Shown here one piece after another: positions 1 to 7,983 of a stretch of DNA of 38,808 bases (the first letter of the stretch is position 1; the number at the start of each line of letters is the position of its first letter). The notes below the pieces were generated by a model. The model worked only from the letters and a program-made list of their open reading frames with translations. It was not told where the DNA came from and made no database searches. The stretch covers positions 1 to 38,808 of the forward strand of contig JAAYSF010000044.1 in NCBI GenBank assembly GCA_012523975.1. The letters are read 5' to 3'. Made by a program: the position numbers and the translations under genes. The DNA is from Veillonellaceae bacterium (GTDB lineage: Bacteria > Bacillota > Negativicutes > JAAYSF01).

Positions 1-126
1 AAATCCCGACTGTCTGAGCCGCAGGCGAGTTTCGGGATTTTAGTAAGTTGTACGGTTTGCCGAGGCTTTTGGAAGACCGGGCCTAGACCTTTTTGGTTAC
101 TTTTTGGGGCAATGCTAAAAAGTAAC
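1..126. repeat. Two inverted repeats before tamB
   Basis: Two separate hairpins are visible. The first pairs AAATCCCGA at 1-9 with TCGGGATTT at 32-40 around a GC-rich loop. The second pairs GTTACTTTTT at 96-105 with AAAAAGTAAC at 117-126. They look like dispersed intergenic repeats, because the arms are long and nearly perfect and no gene is present. The first could also terminate a gene lying to the left of the window. The rest of the gap up to 246 holds no promoter that I can call with confidence. Confidence 0.55.
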
Positions 127-246
127 AACCCCTTCGCATACTGAAAATATTACCGGAAAGAATACTACACTGGGGTACCTCTTCTACAGGAAGGCATAGT
201 CCTTATGTCGAAGTATTTTAAAGCATTTTTTTAGGTTGGAGGAAGT

Positions 247-3200
247 ATGAAAACCAAGGCGATAGTAATTGTAACTCTAATTATCATAGCTCTCACTGTC
301 GTCTCGGCATGGCAGAATAGAAGCCAAGACGTTCTGGCAGGAGTCCGCGATATTGCGGCTGCTGAAATTGCTGCTGCAACCGGTGCTGCAGTGCAGTTTG
401 GCGATATTGAGGTAGTTTCTCTAACTAGACTACTTATACATAATGTTTATGTTTACGATAAAGAGGCTAAGCTGGTAGGGAGCAGTCCTAAGATAACTGT
501 CAGCTATAGCCCGCTTAGTCTGTTTCTTGGCAATAAGGCCGATATGATAAGATCGCTGGAAGTTGATAAGCCTCAGCTTAAACTTACTCAAAAGGTTAGC
601 GGACGTTGGAACTTTGAAGATTTAATTTCAGAGAGCCAGACCACCCCCGCAGAATTTTCCGGTAAGGTGATTTTGAAAGACGGTCAGGCTGAGATTGTTT
701 CAACGGCGGGACAGTGGACTCTAACCTCCGTAAACGGTAGTTTAGATTTTTCTAACCAGCTGTCGACCGGAATCAATATTTCAGCACAATACAATGATAC
801 CCCATTGGCGGTTTTGGGCTCGCTTAATACCGACGGCGATGGCGTCTTCAGCGTTAAAGCCCGCCAATTAGCCCTGGCTGACTTAAAACCGTTGCTGCCG
901 AGTCAAAGTAGTATTCAGCTATTGGACGGTCTTGCAACAACCGTTGACGCAACCATTAAGAAAAAGAGCGGTGAGATTACTGTTGCCGGTCAGACTGAGT
1001 TCAGCAATGTTGCCGCTGAGATTGACAGTGTGCCGGTGCACGAGGCAAGCGGCCATGTGTCTTTTACCAATGAAAAACTATATATATTTGCCAAAGCCAA
1101 GGTCTGGGAGCAGCCAGTAGCAGTGAGAGGCAAAATTGCGCTTAATACCGTTCAGCCGGTGCTCGACCTGGATGTATCTTCGGAAGGCTTTGATCCCAGT
1201 GTCGTTAAAGCTGATTTACCGGTCAGCGGTCTGGTCAAGTTCGATGCTGCGGTAACCGGAACAGCCGACGAAATTGAAGTAAGCGGCGATGTTCGGTTGC
1301 CGGAAGGTCAAATAAGCGGCGTTGCCCTAAAAAACATAGCAGCTCAAGTCCATTTAGCTCAGAATAACTTTACGATCAGTCAATTAAACGGCGGCTTGGC
1401 CGGTGGCCGAGTTTCGGGATCTGGAGTCCTAAATCTCAATGATAACCGTTATAATGTGAAAATTAACGCCCAAAATGTTGACAGTGCAACATTAGGCCAA
1501 TACCTACCCGGTCTTCGCGGCCTTGTCGCTTTCGATGTAGCGGCATCCGGCGCCGGCTCAAACATAGAAGGCGCTTTAGTAAGCGGCACAGCAAGCATAA
1601 CATCAGGAAGTTATCGGGGGATTGCCTTTGATAATGCTGCCGGAAGTTTTTATCTGGCCAACAATGTGCTGACAGTAGATTATGCCAATCTTGGTGTTAA
1701 AGATGGCATGGCTTCAGCCAGCGGGACGGTCAGCAAAGACAAGATTCAGCTAAATGTGCGCGGCTATAGAATTCCGCTTGAACTGCTTGGCGCTAACAAC
1801 AGCAATCTGAAAATTGCCGGCATGGCCGACTTTTCCGGCACTATAAATGGCACAATAGCTCAGCCGGCTGCAATAATTAACTTTACAGCCGTTAACGGGC
1901 AGGCTCTCTATCAACCATTCGCCCATGCCCAGGGCCAGGCGATAATAACGCCATCATTTGTTACTCTGACGGAAATCGTCCTGACTGATGGGCCAACTAC
2001 TCATAGGGCTTCGGGTACTATTGGCCTTGACCGCGCTCAGCAGTTGAACTTGAAGATTAGCTCGCGCCAAGCTCGGGCCGAGAATATTGTTAAGCTAATA
2101 GCGCCCGGTGAAAAACTGACCGGTAACGTTGATAATGACATAATAATAACCGGTCCGCTCAGTAACTTTAACGCCGAAGGGAAGCTTAAGCTGACTGAAG
2201 GAAGTTTCCGCGGCCAGCTCATTGCCAGTGCCCAGGGATCTTACCGGCGTGAAAATGGTTTAACAAGTATCAGCGATCTTCTAATAAAATCCTTAAACAC
2301 TGAGGTTATAATAGCAGGTGTGGTCAAACAGGACCAGGAACTTGACTTGGCTATCACAGCTCGCAACCTTGATATTAGCAGATTCCAGTCTAATCTGCCG
2401 CATCCCGTTACCGGCATGGCCAGTTTCGGCGGTCACCTGACTGGGACACCTCAGCAGCCGCGATTTAGCGGTCAATTAACTGCCGCCAGCTTAACATACA
2501 AAAATCTTGCGATAACCAACGTTAACGGTGATATTAGGGTTATTGACAATGATATTGAGATTCCCTGTTTTAAATTCGAACAAGGGGGCGGCATTTATAA
2601 CTTCACTGGTGGACTGGATTTAGCTTCAGGTATAGTTTATGGCGGACTGGATGTTGAAAAAGGTGATTTGGCCGCCCTCTTCAGCCTGCTTGGCTTGCCC
2701 GCTAAGGAAGTAAGCGGCCAAATGAACGGTCATATCCAGTTAAGCGGAACAATGGACAGACCAAATCTTTGGCTTACTGGCGGAGTAACAAATGGTAAGA
2801 TAAAGAACTATCAGCTTGATACTATCGATATTGACGCCGCGCTGGATAACGAGGTAGTAACCGTTAATAAATTCTTTGCCAAACAGGGCAATGGCGTGCT
2901 AGCGGTGCGCGGCAGTGCTGATTTAAACGGGCCGCTCAACTTTGAAGCCGGCGGCCGTGATATTGATGCCGGACTGCTGACGGCGCTCTTTGCCGTTGAT
3001 GTTAATGTAAAAGGCATGCTCAATTTCGCGGCGCAGGTTACCGGAACGGCTCTAAATCCCCGGGCCGACATTTCCCTTGAAATTTCTGGCGGCGGGGTTG
3101 GCTCCTCAACCTTTGATTCGCTCTATGGACTGCTTATATTGCAGGATAATAGCATCAACATCAATCAGCTGTTTGTCACTAAAGGACCGAACCGGGCCAG

Positions 3201-4563
3201 CGCCTACGGTGTCATTCCGGTAGCGGCGCTGAGCAGTGAAGGCCGCCGCCAGGCAACAACCGCTGACCAAATGGATGTCAGAATGCGATTAGACCAGGCC
3301 GATCTTAGTATTCTGCCGCTTTTAACCAAGGAAGTAGACTGGGCCGTCGGCAAGACGCAGGGTGAACTTACTATTGCAGGGACAATAACTCAGCCTTATC
3401 TTACCGGCAGCATTAACGTAATGAATGGAACGGTTAAGCTGCATGAGTTGAAGGATCCAATCCAGAAAGTGGACCTTGATATTCAATTTAAAGGTGATAA
3501 AATAATTTTAAAAACATTTTCAGGGCGTATGGGGTCGGGCTCCTACCAGATGACAGGCAGTACTGCACTTCTGGGCCTTGATTTTACCGACTATAATTTT
3601 CAACTTAATTTGGATAAAATTGGTGTAGATAGTAAATACTTCAAAGGACCTTTAAGCGGTAATCTCGAATTAACCAGTAAACGGGGCCGTCCCCTGCTGG
3701 CCGGGACACTGCTGTTTGAACATGATACTATTGATATTCCATTTGTGACCGACTTTACTGAGTCTGACCTTAATGTCGGACTGGATATTGAACTTATTGC
3801 CGGCGATAAAGTCCGGCTGTACAATCCGTATATGTACGATATCTGGGCTGAGGGCCGGGTTAAGTTTGCCGGCAGTACCAAGCGGCCTGACCCCTCAGGG
3901 AAATTTACCGCCATCAGGGGAACAGTTAGCTATCTTAGAACGCAATTTAAAGTAAAAGAAGGCAGCGCCGACTTTAACCAGTTCGGAACGTTCGAACCGG
4001 TGCTGCGGCTGTCAGCTAGCACCAAGCTGCACAACACGACCGTCGATCTGGATATTTTTGGTCCAGTATCAGCAATGGACTTGCGGCTTACCTCTGAGCC
4101 GGCGATGAATCAGCAAGAGATTATGTCATTATTGACGCTGCGCAGCCGATATTTTGAAAGGCAGAATAGCGGCAGCGGGGCAAGCGGCAGCGGCTTTGGC
4201 CGAGATGAGCTTGTCGGCCTGCTGGACGCCGGTCTGCAGATGCGCTTTGTTAGTGAGGTTGAAGCAGCTTTCCGCGATGCGTTTGGCCTTGATGATTTTA
4301 GAGTAGTACGTGATACGCTGTGGAACGACAGACATAATACAGCCGAAGACGAAAAGGAATCTGAAATTGGCCGTGAGGTCTACAATCTCGAAATGGGCAA
4401 GTATGTTACTGACCGCCTGATGCTCAACTATACCCAAGGACTTGACAACGAGCATCACAGTTTTGGTTTCCGTTATGACTTGGATCGGAGAATAAGCCTT
4501 ACCGGGTCAGTCAACGATGAAGATGACAGACGGATCGGTATCGAGACTAGGTTTAGATTTTAA
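247..4563 (+). CDS. tamB: TamB-like translocation and assembly module protein
   Basis: This 1438-residue protein has one N-terminal membrane anchor (about residues 4-22), a very long periplasmic region of repeating beta-rich segments, and a C-terminal domain of the TamB/DUF490 family that ends in the aromatic residue F. The family (AsmA/TamB superfamily) forms a hydrophobic groove bridging the inner and outer membranes. It is linked to OM protein insertion with an Omp85 partner and to phospholipid transport. The length is close to the usual 1250-1450 residues. The ATG at 247 follows a strong site, GGTTGGAGGAAG. The gene opens the island, with a sigma factor, a small membrane protein and bamA downstream. 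No separate TamA is visible, so BamA or an Omp85 protein elsewhere may be the partner; that is inference. Family assignment is secure, exact substrate is not. Confidence 0.93.
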   Translation: MKTKAIVIVTLIIIALTVVSAWQNRSQDVLAGVRDIAAAEIAAATGAAVQFGDIEVVSLTRLLIHNVYVYDKEAKLVGSSPKITVSYSPLSLFLGNKADMIRSLEVDKPQLKLTQKVSGRWNFEDLISESQTTPAEFSGKVILKDGQAEIVSTAGQWTLTSVNGSLDFSNQLSTGINISAQYNDTPLAVLGSLNTDGDGVFSVKARQLALADLKPLLPSQSSIQLLDGLATTVDATIKKKSGEITVAGQTEFSNVAAEIDSVPVHEASGHVSFTNEKLYIFAKAKVWEQPVAVRGKIALNTVQPVLDLDVSSEGFDPSVVKADLPVSGLVKFDAAVTGTADEIEVSGDVRLPEGQISGVALKNIAAQVHLAQNNFTISQLNGGLAGGRVSGSGVLNLNDNRYNVKINAQNVDSATLGQYLPGLRGLVAFDVAASGAGSNIEGALVSGTASITSGSYRGIAFDNAAGSFYLANNVLTVDYANLGVKDGMASASGTVSKDKIQLNVRGYRIPLELLGANNSNLKIAGMADFSGTINGTIAQPAAIINFTAVNGQALYQPFAHAQGQAIITPSFVTLTEIVLTDGPTTHRASGTIGLDRAQQLNLKISSRQARAENIVKLIAPGEKLTGNVDNDIIITGPLSNFNAEGKLKLTEGSFRGQLIASAQGSYRRENGLTSISDLLIKSLNTEVIIAGVVKQDQELDLAITARNLDISRFQSNLPHPVTGMASFGGHLTGTPQQPRFSGQLTAASLTYKNLAITNVNGDIRVIDNDIEIPCFKFEQGGGIYNFTGGLDLASGIVYGGLDVEKGDLAALFSLLGLPAKEVSGQMNGHIQLSGTMDRPNLWLTGGVTNGKIKNYQLDTIDIDAALDNEVVTVNKFFAKQGNGVLAVRGSADLNGPLNFEAGGRDIDAGLLTALFAVDVNVKGMLNFAAQVTGTALNPRADISLEISGGGVGSSTFDSLYGLLILQDNSININQLFVTKGPNRASAYGVIPVAALSSEGRRQATTADQMDVRMRLDQADLSILPLLTKEVDWAVGKTQGELTIAGTITQPYLTGSINVMNGTVKLHELKDPIQKVDLDIQFKGDKIILKTFSGRMGSGSYQMTGSTALLGLDFTDYNFQLNLDKIGVDSKYFKGPLSGNLELTSKRGRPLLAGTLLFEHDTIDIPFVTDFTESDLNVGLDIELIAGDKVRLYNPYMYDIWAEGRVKFAGSTKRPDPSGKFTAIRGTVSYLRTQFKVKEGSADFNQFGTFEPVLRLSASTKLHNTTVDLDIFGPVSAMDLRLTSEPAMNQQEIMSLLTLRSRYFERQNSGSGASGSGFGRDELVGLLDAGLQMRFVSEVEAAFRDAFGLDDFRVVRDTLWNDRHNTAEDEKESEIGREVYNLEMGKYVTDRLMLNYTQGLDNEHHSFGFRYDLDRRISLTGSVNDEDDRRIGIETRFRF

Positions 4564-4584
4564 ATGTGGAAAGTCTATCTAGAT

Positions 4585-4620
4585 TGTCATTGCGAGTCGC
4601 GCCAGCGACGCGGCAATCTC
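4585..4620 (+). repeat. Family A repeat, single right arm
   Basis: The segment starts TGTCATTGCGAG and ends CGGCAATCTC, matching the right arm of the family A hairpin found throughout the window. It lies in the 97-bp gap between tamB and the sigma factor gene, with no left arm. Confidence 0.8.
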
Positions 4621-4660
4621 GGTATTGAACCAAGTTCCCGATTAGAAGAGGGTGATTCAA

Positions 4661-5299
4661 ATGCTTTTCAAGCAGTATCTTACTGAATTAAATAAAATCA
4701 AGCTGCTTTCACCGGCAGAGGAAGAGGAGCTTTGGCTTGGGTTTAAAGCCAAGGGAGATCTGGACAGCCGGCGGCGGATTATCGAGAGCTATCAGCCGCT
4801 TGTCTTCAAGGCGGCTATGAGCTGGAAGACGGATGAGCCCACGCTGATGGACATCATTCAGGAAGGTACTGTCGGTCTCATTGAGGCTGTTGAAAATTAT
4901 GACCATACCCGCGGCGTGGCGTTCAGCCTGTATGCTTTTCACCGGATTCGCGGACGTATGCTCAACTTTATGCAGCAGGAAGGCAAGGCTGATTTAGCTT
5001 ATATTGACAGCCCGCTGGATAACGAGCATTCAGTAACCCTGGCCGACTGTCTGATTGACACTAAGGCTGAAGTTGCTCGCCAGGCAGAACAGAATGTGCT
5101 GGTCGAAAAGCTAAAAGACGCTCTTGGGCGGCTGCCGGCTAAGGAGCAAATGGTGCTTAACGGTGTTTATCTTGAAGACCGCGAGCCTAAGCAACTTGCT
5201 GAGACGCTTGATTTAAGCATATCCCATATTTACCGTCTGCAGAAACAAGGCATCCGCCGCATTCGCGGTATGATGTCCAAGTTTATGCAGCACTGGTAA
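4661..5299 (+). CDS. Small sigma-70 family RNA polymerase sigma factor
   Basis: This 212-residue protein has a sigma-70 region 2 (about residues 25-105), with the typical stretch DIIQEGTVGLIEAVENYD followed by a YAFHRIRGRM segment that would contact the -10 element. A region 4 helix-turn-helix lies at about 145-208 (LPAKEQMVL followed by the SISHIYRLQKQGIRRIR recognition part). Region 1.1 is absent and region 3 is reduced, so it is a group 3/4-like alternative factor. A GTG at 4652 is in frame, but it touches the ribosome-binding site AGAAGAGGG. The ATG at 4661 has proper spacing and is preferred. It lies between tamB and the bamA group, which suggests but does not prove a role in envelope gene expression. 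Its target promoters cannot be read from the window. Confidence 0.88.
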   Translation: MLFKQYLTELNKIKLLSPAEEEELWLGFKAKGDLDSRRRIIESYQPLVFKAAMSWKTDEPTLMDIIQEGTVGLIEAVENYDHTRGVAFSLYAFHRIRGRMLNFMQQEGKADLAYIDSPLDNEHSVTLADCLIDTKAEVARQAEQNVLVEKLKDALGRLPAKEQMVLNGVYLEDREPKQLAETLDLSISHIYRLQKQGIRRIRGMMSKFMQHW

Positions 5300-5387
5300 T
5301 CAACGGGCTAACGCCCTCGCGATGTCATGACTGCTGCTGAGTCGTTACTGTCATTGCGAACGAAGCGCAGCGGAGTATGGCAATCTC
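5300..5387 (+). repeat. Family A repeat pair
   Basis: A degenerate left arm (GGGCTAACGCCCTCGCGATG at 5305-5324) is followed by a right arm starting TGTCATTGCGAACG at 5349 and ending GGCAATCTC at 5387. The left arm begins at the stop codon of the sigma factor gene. The 303-bp gap to the next gene contains only this repeat and the promoter-like palindrome at 5481. Confidence 0.75.
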
Positions 5388-5480
5388 ATTGCTTTTACGT
5401 TTAGAGAGAAACGGCGAAGTTTTTCAACAGCCGTTATAGAGGTTTTTAGTAATAAACAGCGAAAACAAGTCAAAACACTT

Positions 5481-5507
5481 AGTAATATTGATATATTACT
5501 ATATAAT
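5481..5507 (+). promoter_or_regulatory. Perfect palindrome abutting a -10-like box
   Basis: The 20-bp sequence AGTAATATTGATATATTACT (5481-5500) is a perfect inverted repeat with 8-bp arms and a 4-base centre. It is followed at once by TATAAT at 5502-5507. The palindrome occupies the spacer, and its first bases fall where a -35 box would lie (TTAGTA at 5479-5484). This layout suits an operator that controls the transcript of the small membrane protein and bamA. The cognate regulator is unknown. Confidence 0.5.
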
Positions 5508-5602
5508 AATCTAAATTCCCGATTTTTTGCCCCTTAGGAGATGCCCATAATCTGGCCTCTTCCCTTGATTATATATTGTGGTCTATAATGGGGGTGGTGA
5601 AT

Positions 5603-6178
5603 ATGGCGGACTTTAAAGACAATATGTATCGGCGTTTGCGTTCAGCCAGGCAATGGCTTAAGCGGGCTGAAGAATCGTTCGATAAAGACCGTGATGTTCG
5701 CGCCGAGCTTGATTTAATGCTGGCCCAGGCTGAGCTTCAGCACGCCAAAGAGGCTAATCGTACCCGCCACTGGCGATATAAGTACTCGCTGCTGACGCAG
5801 GGTACGGCCGCTATAATGGCGATGGTGATAGCTGTCGCTGGTTTTGGCGGCACCTATTGGTGGTTTAACCAGCATCGAACAAGTAATTTTCAGGCTCCCG
5901 CTGCCGTAAGTGAATCATTGCAAAGCCCGCAGCAGCCTGCGGCTGTTAGTAGTTTGCCTGAGCAGCCTAAAGTTCAGCAATCAACGTCAGCAGTTACAGT
6001 TAAAACTGTTTCGGCACCAACCACACTGAAATCAGAGCAACCGCAAAAATTGACTGGAGCAGAAAGCCGCGTCAAGGGTGACGATGGAACGTATCAGGCA
6101 GAACAAGAGGTGGTACTGCCACCGGATGAACTGCAGAAACTGGTACGGGCCGCTGGGAAATCACTGCGTGGTCAATAA
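5603..6178 (+). CDS. Unrecognised single-pass membrane protein before bamA
   Basis: I do not recognise this family. The 191-residue product has a charged helical N-terminal part of about 65 residues rich in R, E, K and Q, including LRSARQWLKRAEESFDKD. One membrane helix follows (about 76-95, containing MAMVIAVAGFGGTYWWF). Then comes an extracytoplasmic stretch rich in P, Q, A, S and T, and a short conserved-looking tail, PPDELQKLVRAAGKSLRGQ. The layout suggests a cytoplasmic helical domain tied by a flexible linker to something in the periplasm. The start at 5603 follows GGGGGTGGTGA; the longer reading from TTG at 5576 has no suitable site. It ends 19 bp before bamA and is probably cotranscribed, so an envelope assembly role is plausible but unproven. 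Confidence 0.75.
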   Translation: MADFKDNMYRRLRSARQWLKRAEESFDKDRDVRAELDLMLAQAELQHAKEANRTRHWRYKYSLLTQGTAAIMAMVIAVAGFGGTYWWFNQHRTSNFQAPAAVSESLQSPQQPAAVSSLPEQPKVQQSTSAVTVKTVSAPTTLKSEQPQKLTGAESRVKGDDGTYQAEQEVVLPPDELQKLVRAAGKSLRGQ

Positions 6179-6197
6179 TTTAATAAGGAGGTAATAC

Positions 6198-7925
6198 ATG
6201 AGAAGAACGAGACGCTATGGGCAAATTTTATTTGCAGCTATCATTAGTCTCAGCATTATCCTTACAGCTGCCGCCCCGGCGTTCGCCACCGACCTTACCG
6301 GTAAGACGGTTACAGCAGTAGAAGTAACCGGCAACTCAGCGGTCGACAAAGCCGCAATCACCAAGGCTATCCAAATTAAGCCTGGTGAAGCGTTAACGCC
6401 GGACAAGGTTAAGCAGGATATGCAGTCTATTTATGATCTTGGCTATTTCTTCGACGTTGTTGCTAACTTTACCGAAGTTCCGGAAGGCGTCAAAGTTGTT
6501 TACACTGTTATGGAAAACCCTGTTGTAAATGACATTGTTATTAAGGGTAATACCAAAGTTACAACGGACAAGCTTAAGGATTTGCTCAAAGTTACTAAAG
6601 GCAAAATCTTAAATACCAAGCAGCTCAACGAAAATGCCCGGGCTATTGAACAGCACTATCATGACGAAGGCTATATTTTGGCCAAGGTCAGCGATGTTTC
6701 AATGAACGGCGGCGTATTAACAATCACCATCAATGAAGGCAAGTTGGAAGGCATTGCCATCAAGGGTAACGAAAAGACCAAGAGCTATGTAATTACCCGT
6801 GAAATGAAGCTCAAACCGGGCGAACCCTTTAATGTCAAGGATGCCCGCCGCAGTATGCAAAAGGTGTACAACCTTGGTTATTTTGAGGATGTAAACATGA
6901 AGCTCAACCCTGGTAAAGAACCTAATGCCATCGTGCTTGAAACCAGCGTTGTTGAGCAAAAAACCGGGATGTTTTCAATTGGGGGCGGTTACAGCAAGAG
7001 TGATGGTCTAATCGGTATCATCGAACTTGGCGATAACAACTTCCGTGGCACCGGCGACAAAGTTAAGCTTCACTGGGAGTTTGGCGGCGAGGCTAGCAAT
7101 CGTAACTATGAAATCGCTTATACTAAGCCATGGCTGGACTCTAAACAAACCTCTTTAGGCTTCACCTTCTATGATATGACTAATGAGTACACCGACTATA
7201 AAGAAGGCGGAGACGAAAAGTCGACCTATGACAAAAATCGTAAGGGCTGGGATATAACCATTGGCCGTCCGCATGGTGAATTCATTCAGAATTATATCAC
7301 CTTCAAACATCGTAACGATGAATATGTCGAACATGTTGAAGGTCCGGAGAATTATACTGAAATTCCGGGATATCTGGATGAAAACTTCGGTTTGACTAAT
7401 AGCGTAACGTTGATGCGGGTATTTGATTCACGTGACAATGTCTTTAGTCCGACAGAAGGCCATCGTTTCTCACTGGCAGCTGAATTTGCCGGCAAGGCCT
7501 TTGGCGGTGACTTTGACTTTAACAAGTACACGGCAGAGAGTCGTAACTATTTCAAGGTAGGCCGATCTCAAGTAGTAGCCCTTAGGGCCACGATGGGTTA
7601 CGCTGATGGGCATATGCCATACAGCGGCAAATTCTCGGTCGGCGGCTCAGATACTTTGCGCGGCTATGAAGACGAACAGTTCAAAGGTGACAAAATGCTA
7701 GCGGCCAGCGTCGAATATCGTTTCCCGGTTGCCAACAAGATTCAAGGCGTAGTATTCAGCGATATTGGTAAGGCTTGGGATGGCGAGCATTATAAACTCA
7801 ATGATCTCGAAGCAAGTGTCGGTGTGGGTATGCGTGTAACAACACCGATCGGACCGATCCGTATTGACTATGCGCAAGGTTCTGATGGCGGCAAGACCCA
7901 CTTTAGCTTTGGCGGCCAGTTCTAA
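6198..7925 (+). CDS. bamA: BamA, outer-membrane protein assembly factor (Omp85)
   Basis: This is the OM beta-barrel insertase. The 575-residue product has a signal peptide cleaved after AFA at residue 30. Three POTRA domains follow (about 36-106, 109-181 and 183-254), each with a GN or KGN turn and the first and third with a YxLGYF-type helix end. The beta-barrel runs from about 258 to 575. The barrel contains LRGYEDEQFKGD, the counterpart of the Omp85 VRGF motif, and the chain ends in F, as barrel proteins do. Enterobacterial BamA has five POTRA domains, so this form is short. The ATG at 6198 follows AAGGAGGTAATAC. A hairpin just after the stop may reduce transcription into the next gene. 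The Omp85 assignment is firm; BamA rather than a TamA-like paralogue is supported by position next to ompH and the lpx genes. Confidence 0.95.
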   Translation: MRRTRRYGQILFAAIISLSIILTAAAPAFATDLTGKTVTAVEVTGNSAVDKAAITKAIQIKPGEALTPDKVKQDMQSIYDLGYFFDVVANFTEVPEGVKVVYTVMENPVVNDIVIKGNTKVTTDKLKDLLKVTKGKILNTKQLNENARAIEQHYHDEGYILAKVSDVSMNGGVLTITINEGKLEGIAIKGNEKTKSYVITREMKLKPGEPFNVKDARRSMQKVYNLGYFEDVNMKLNPGKEPNAIVLETSVVEQKTGMFSIGGGYSKSDGLIGIIELGDNNFRGTGDKVKLHWEFGGEASNRNYEIAYTKPWLDSKQTSLGFTFYDMTNEYTDYKEGGDEKSTYDKNRKGWDITIGRPHGEFIQNYITFKHRNDEYVEHVEGPENYTEIPGYLDENFGLTNSVTLMRVFDSRDNVFSPTEGHRFSLAAEFAGKAFGGDFDFNKYTAESRNYFKVGRSQVVALRATMGYADGHMPYSGKFSVGGSDTLRGYEDEQFKGDKMLAASVEYRFPVANKIQGVVFSDIGKAWDGEHYKLNDLEASVGVGMRVTTPIGPIRIDYAQGSDGGKTHFSFGGQF

Positions 7926-7934
7926 AACAGATCG

Positions 7935-7966
7935 AGAGCCAGGTCCTTCGACCTGGCTCTTATTCA
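7935..7966 (+). terminator. Hairpin after bamA
   Basis: An 11-bp perfect stem (AGAGCCAGGTC at 7935-7945 with GACCTGGCTCT at 7950-7960) encloses a CTTC tetraloop. Only a weak T-containing tail follows, so it may act as an attenuator or an mRNA 3'-end stabiliser rather than as a full terminator. Confidence 0.6.
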
Positions 7967-7983
7967 AATTACTTACTTAGGAG

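Noticed and set aside
5565-5589. Promoter TTGATT with TATAAT just before the 5603 gene
   Set aside because: The spacer is only 13 bases, and transcription would start almost at the ribosome-binding site.
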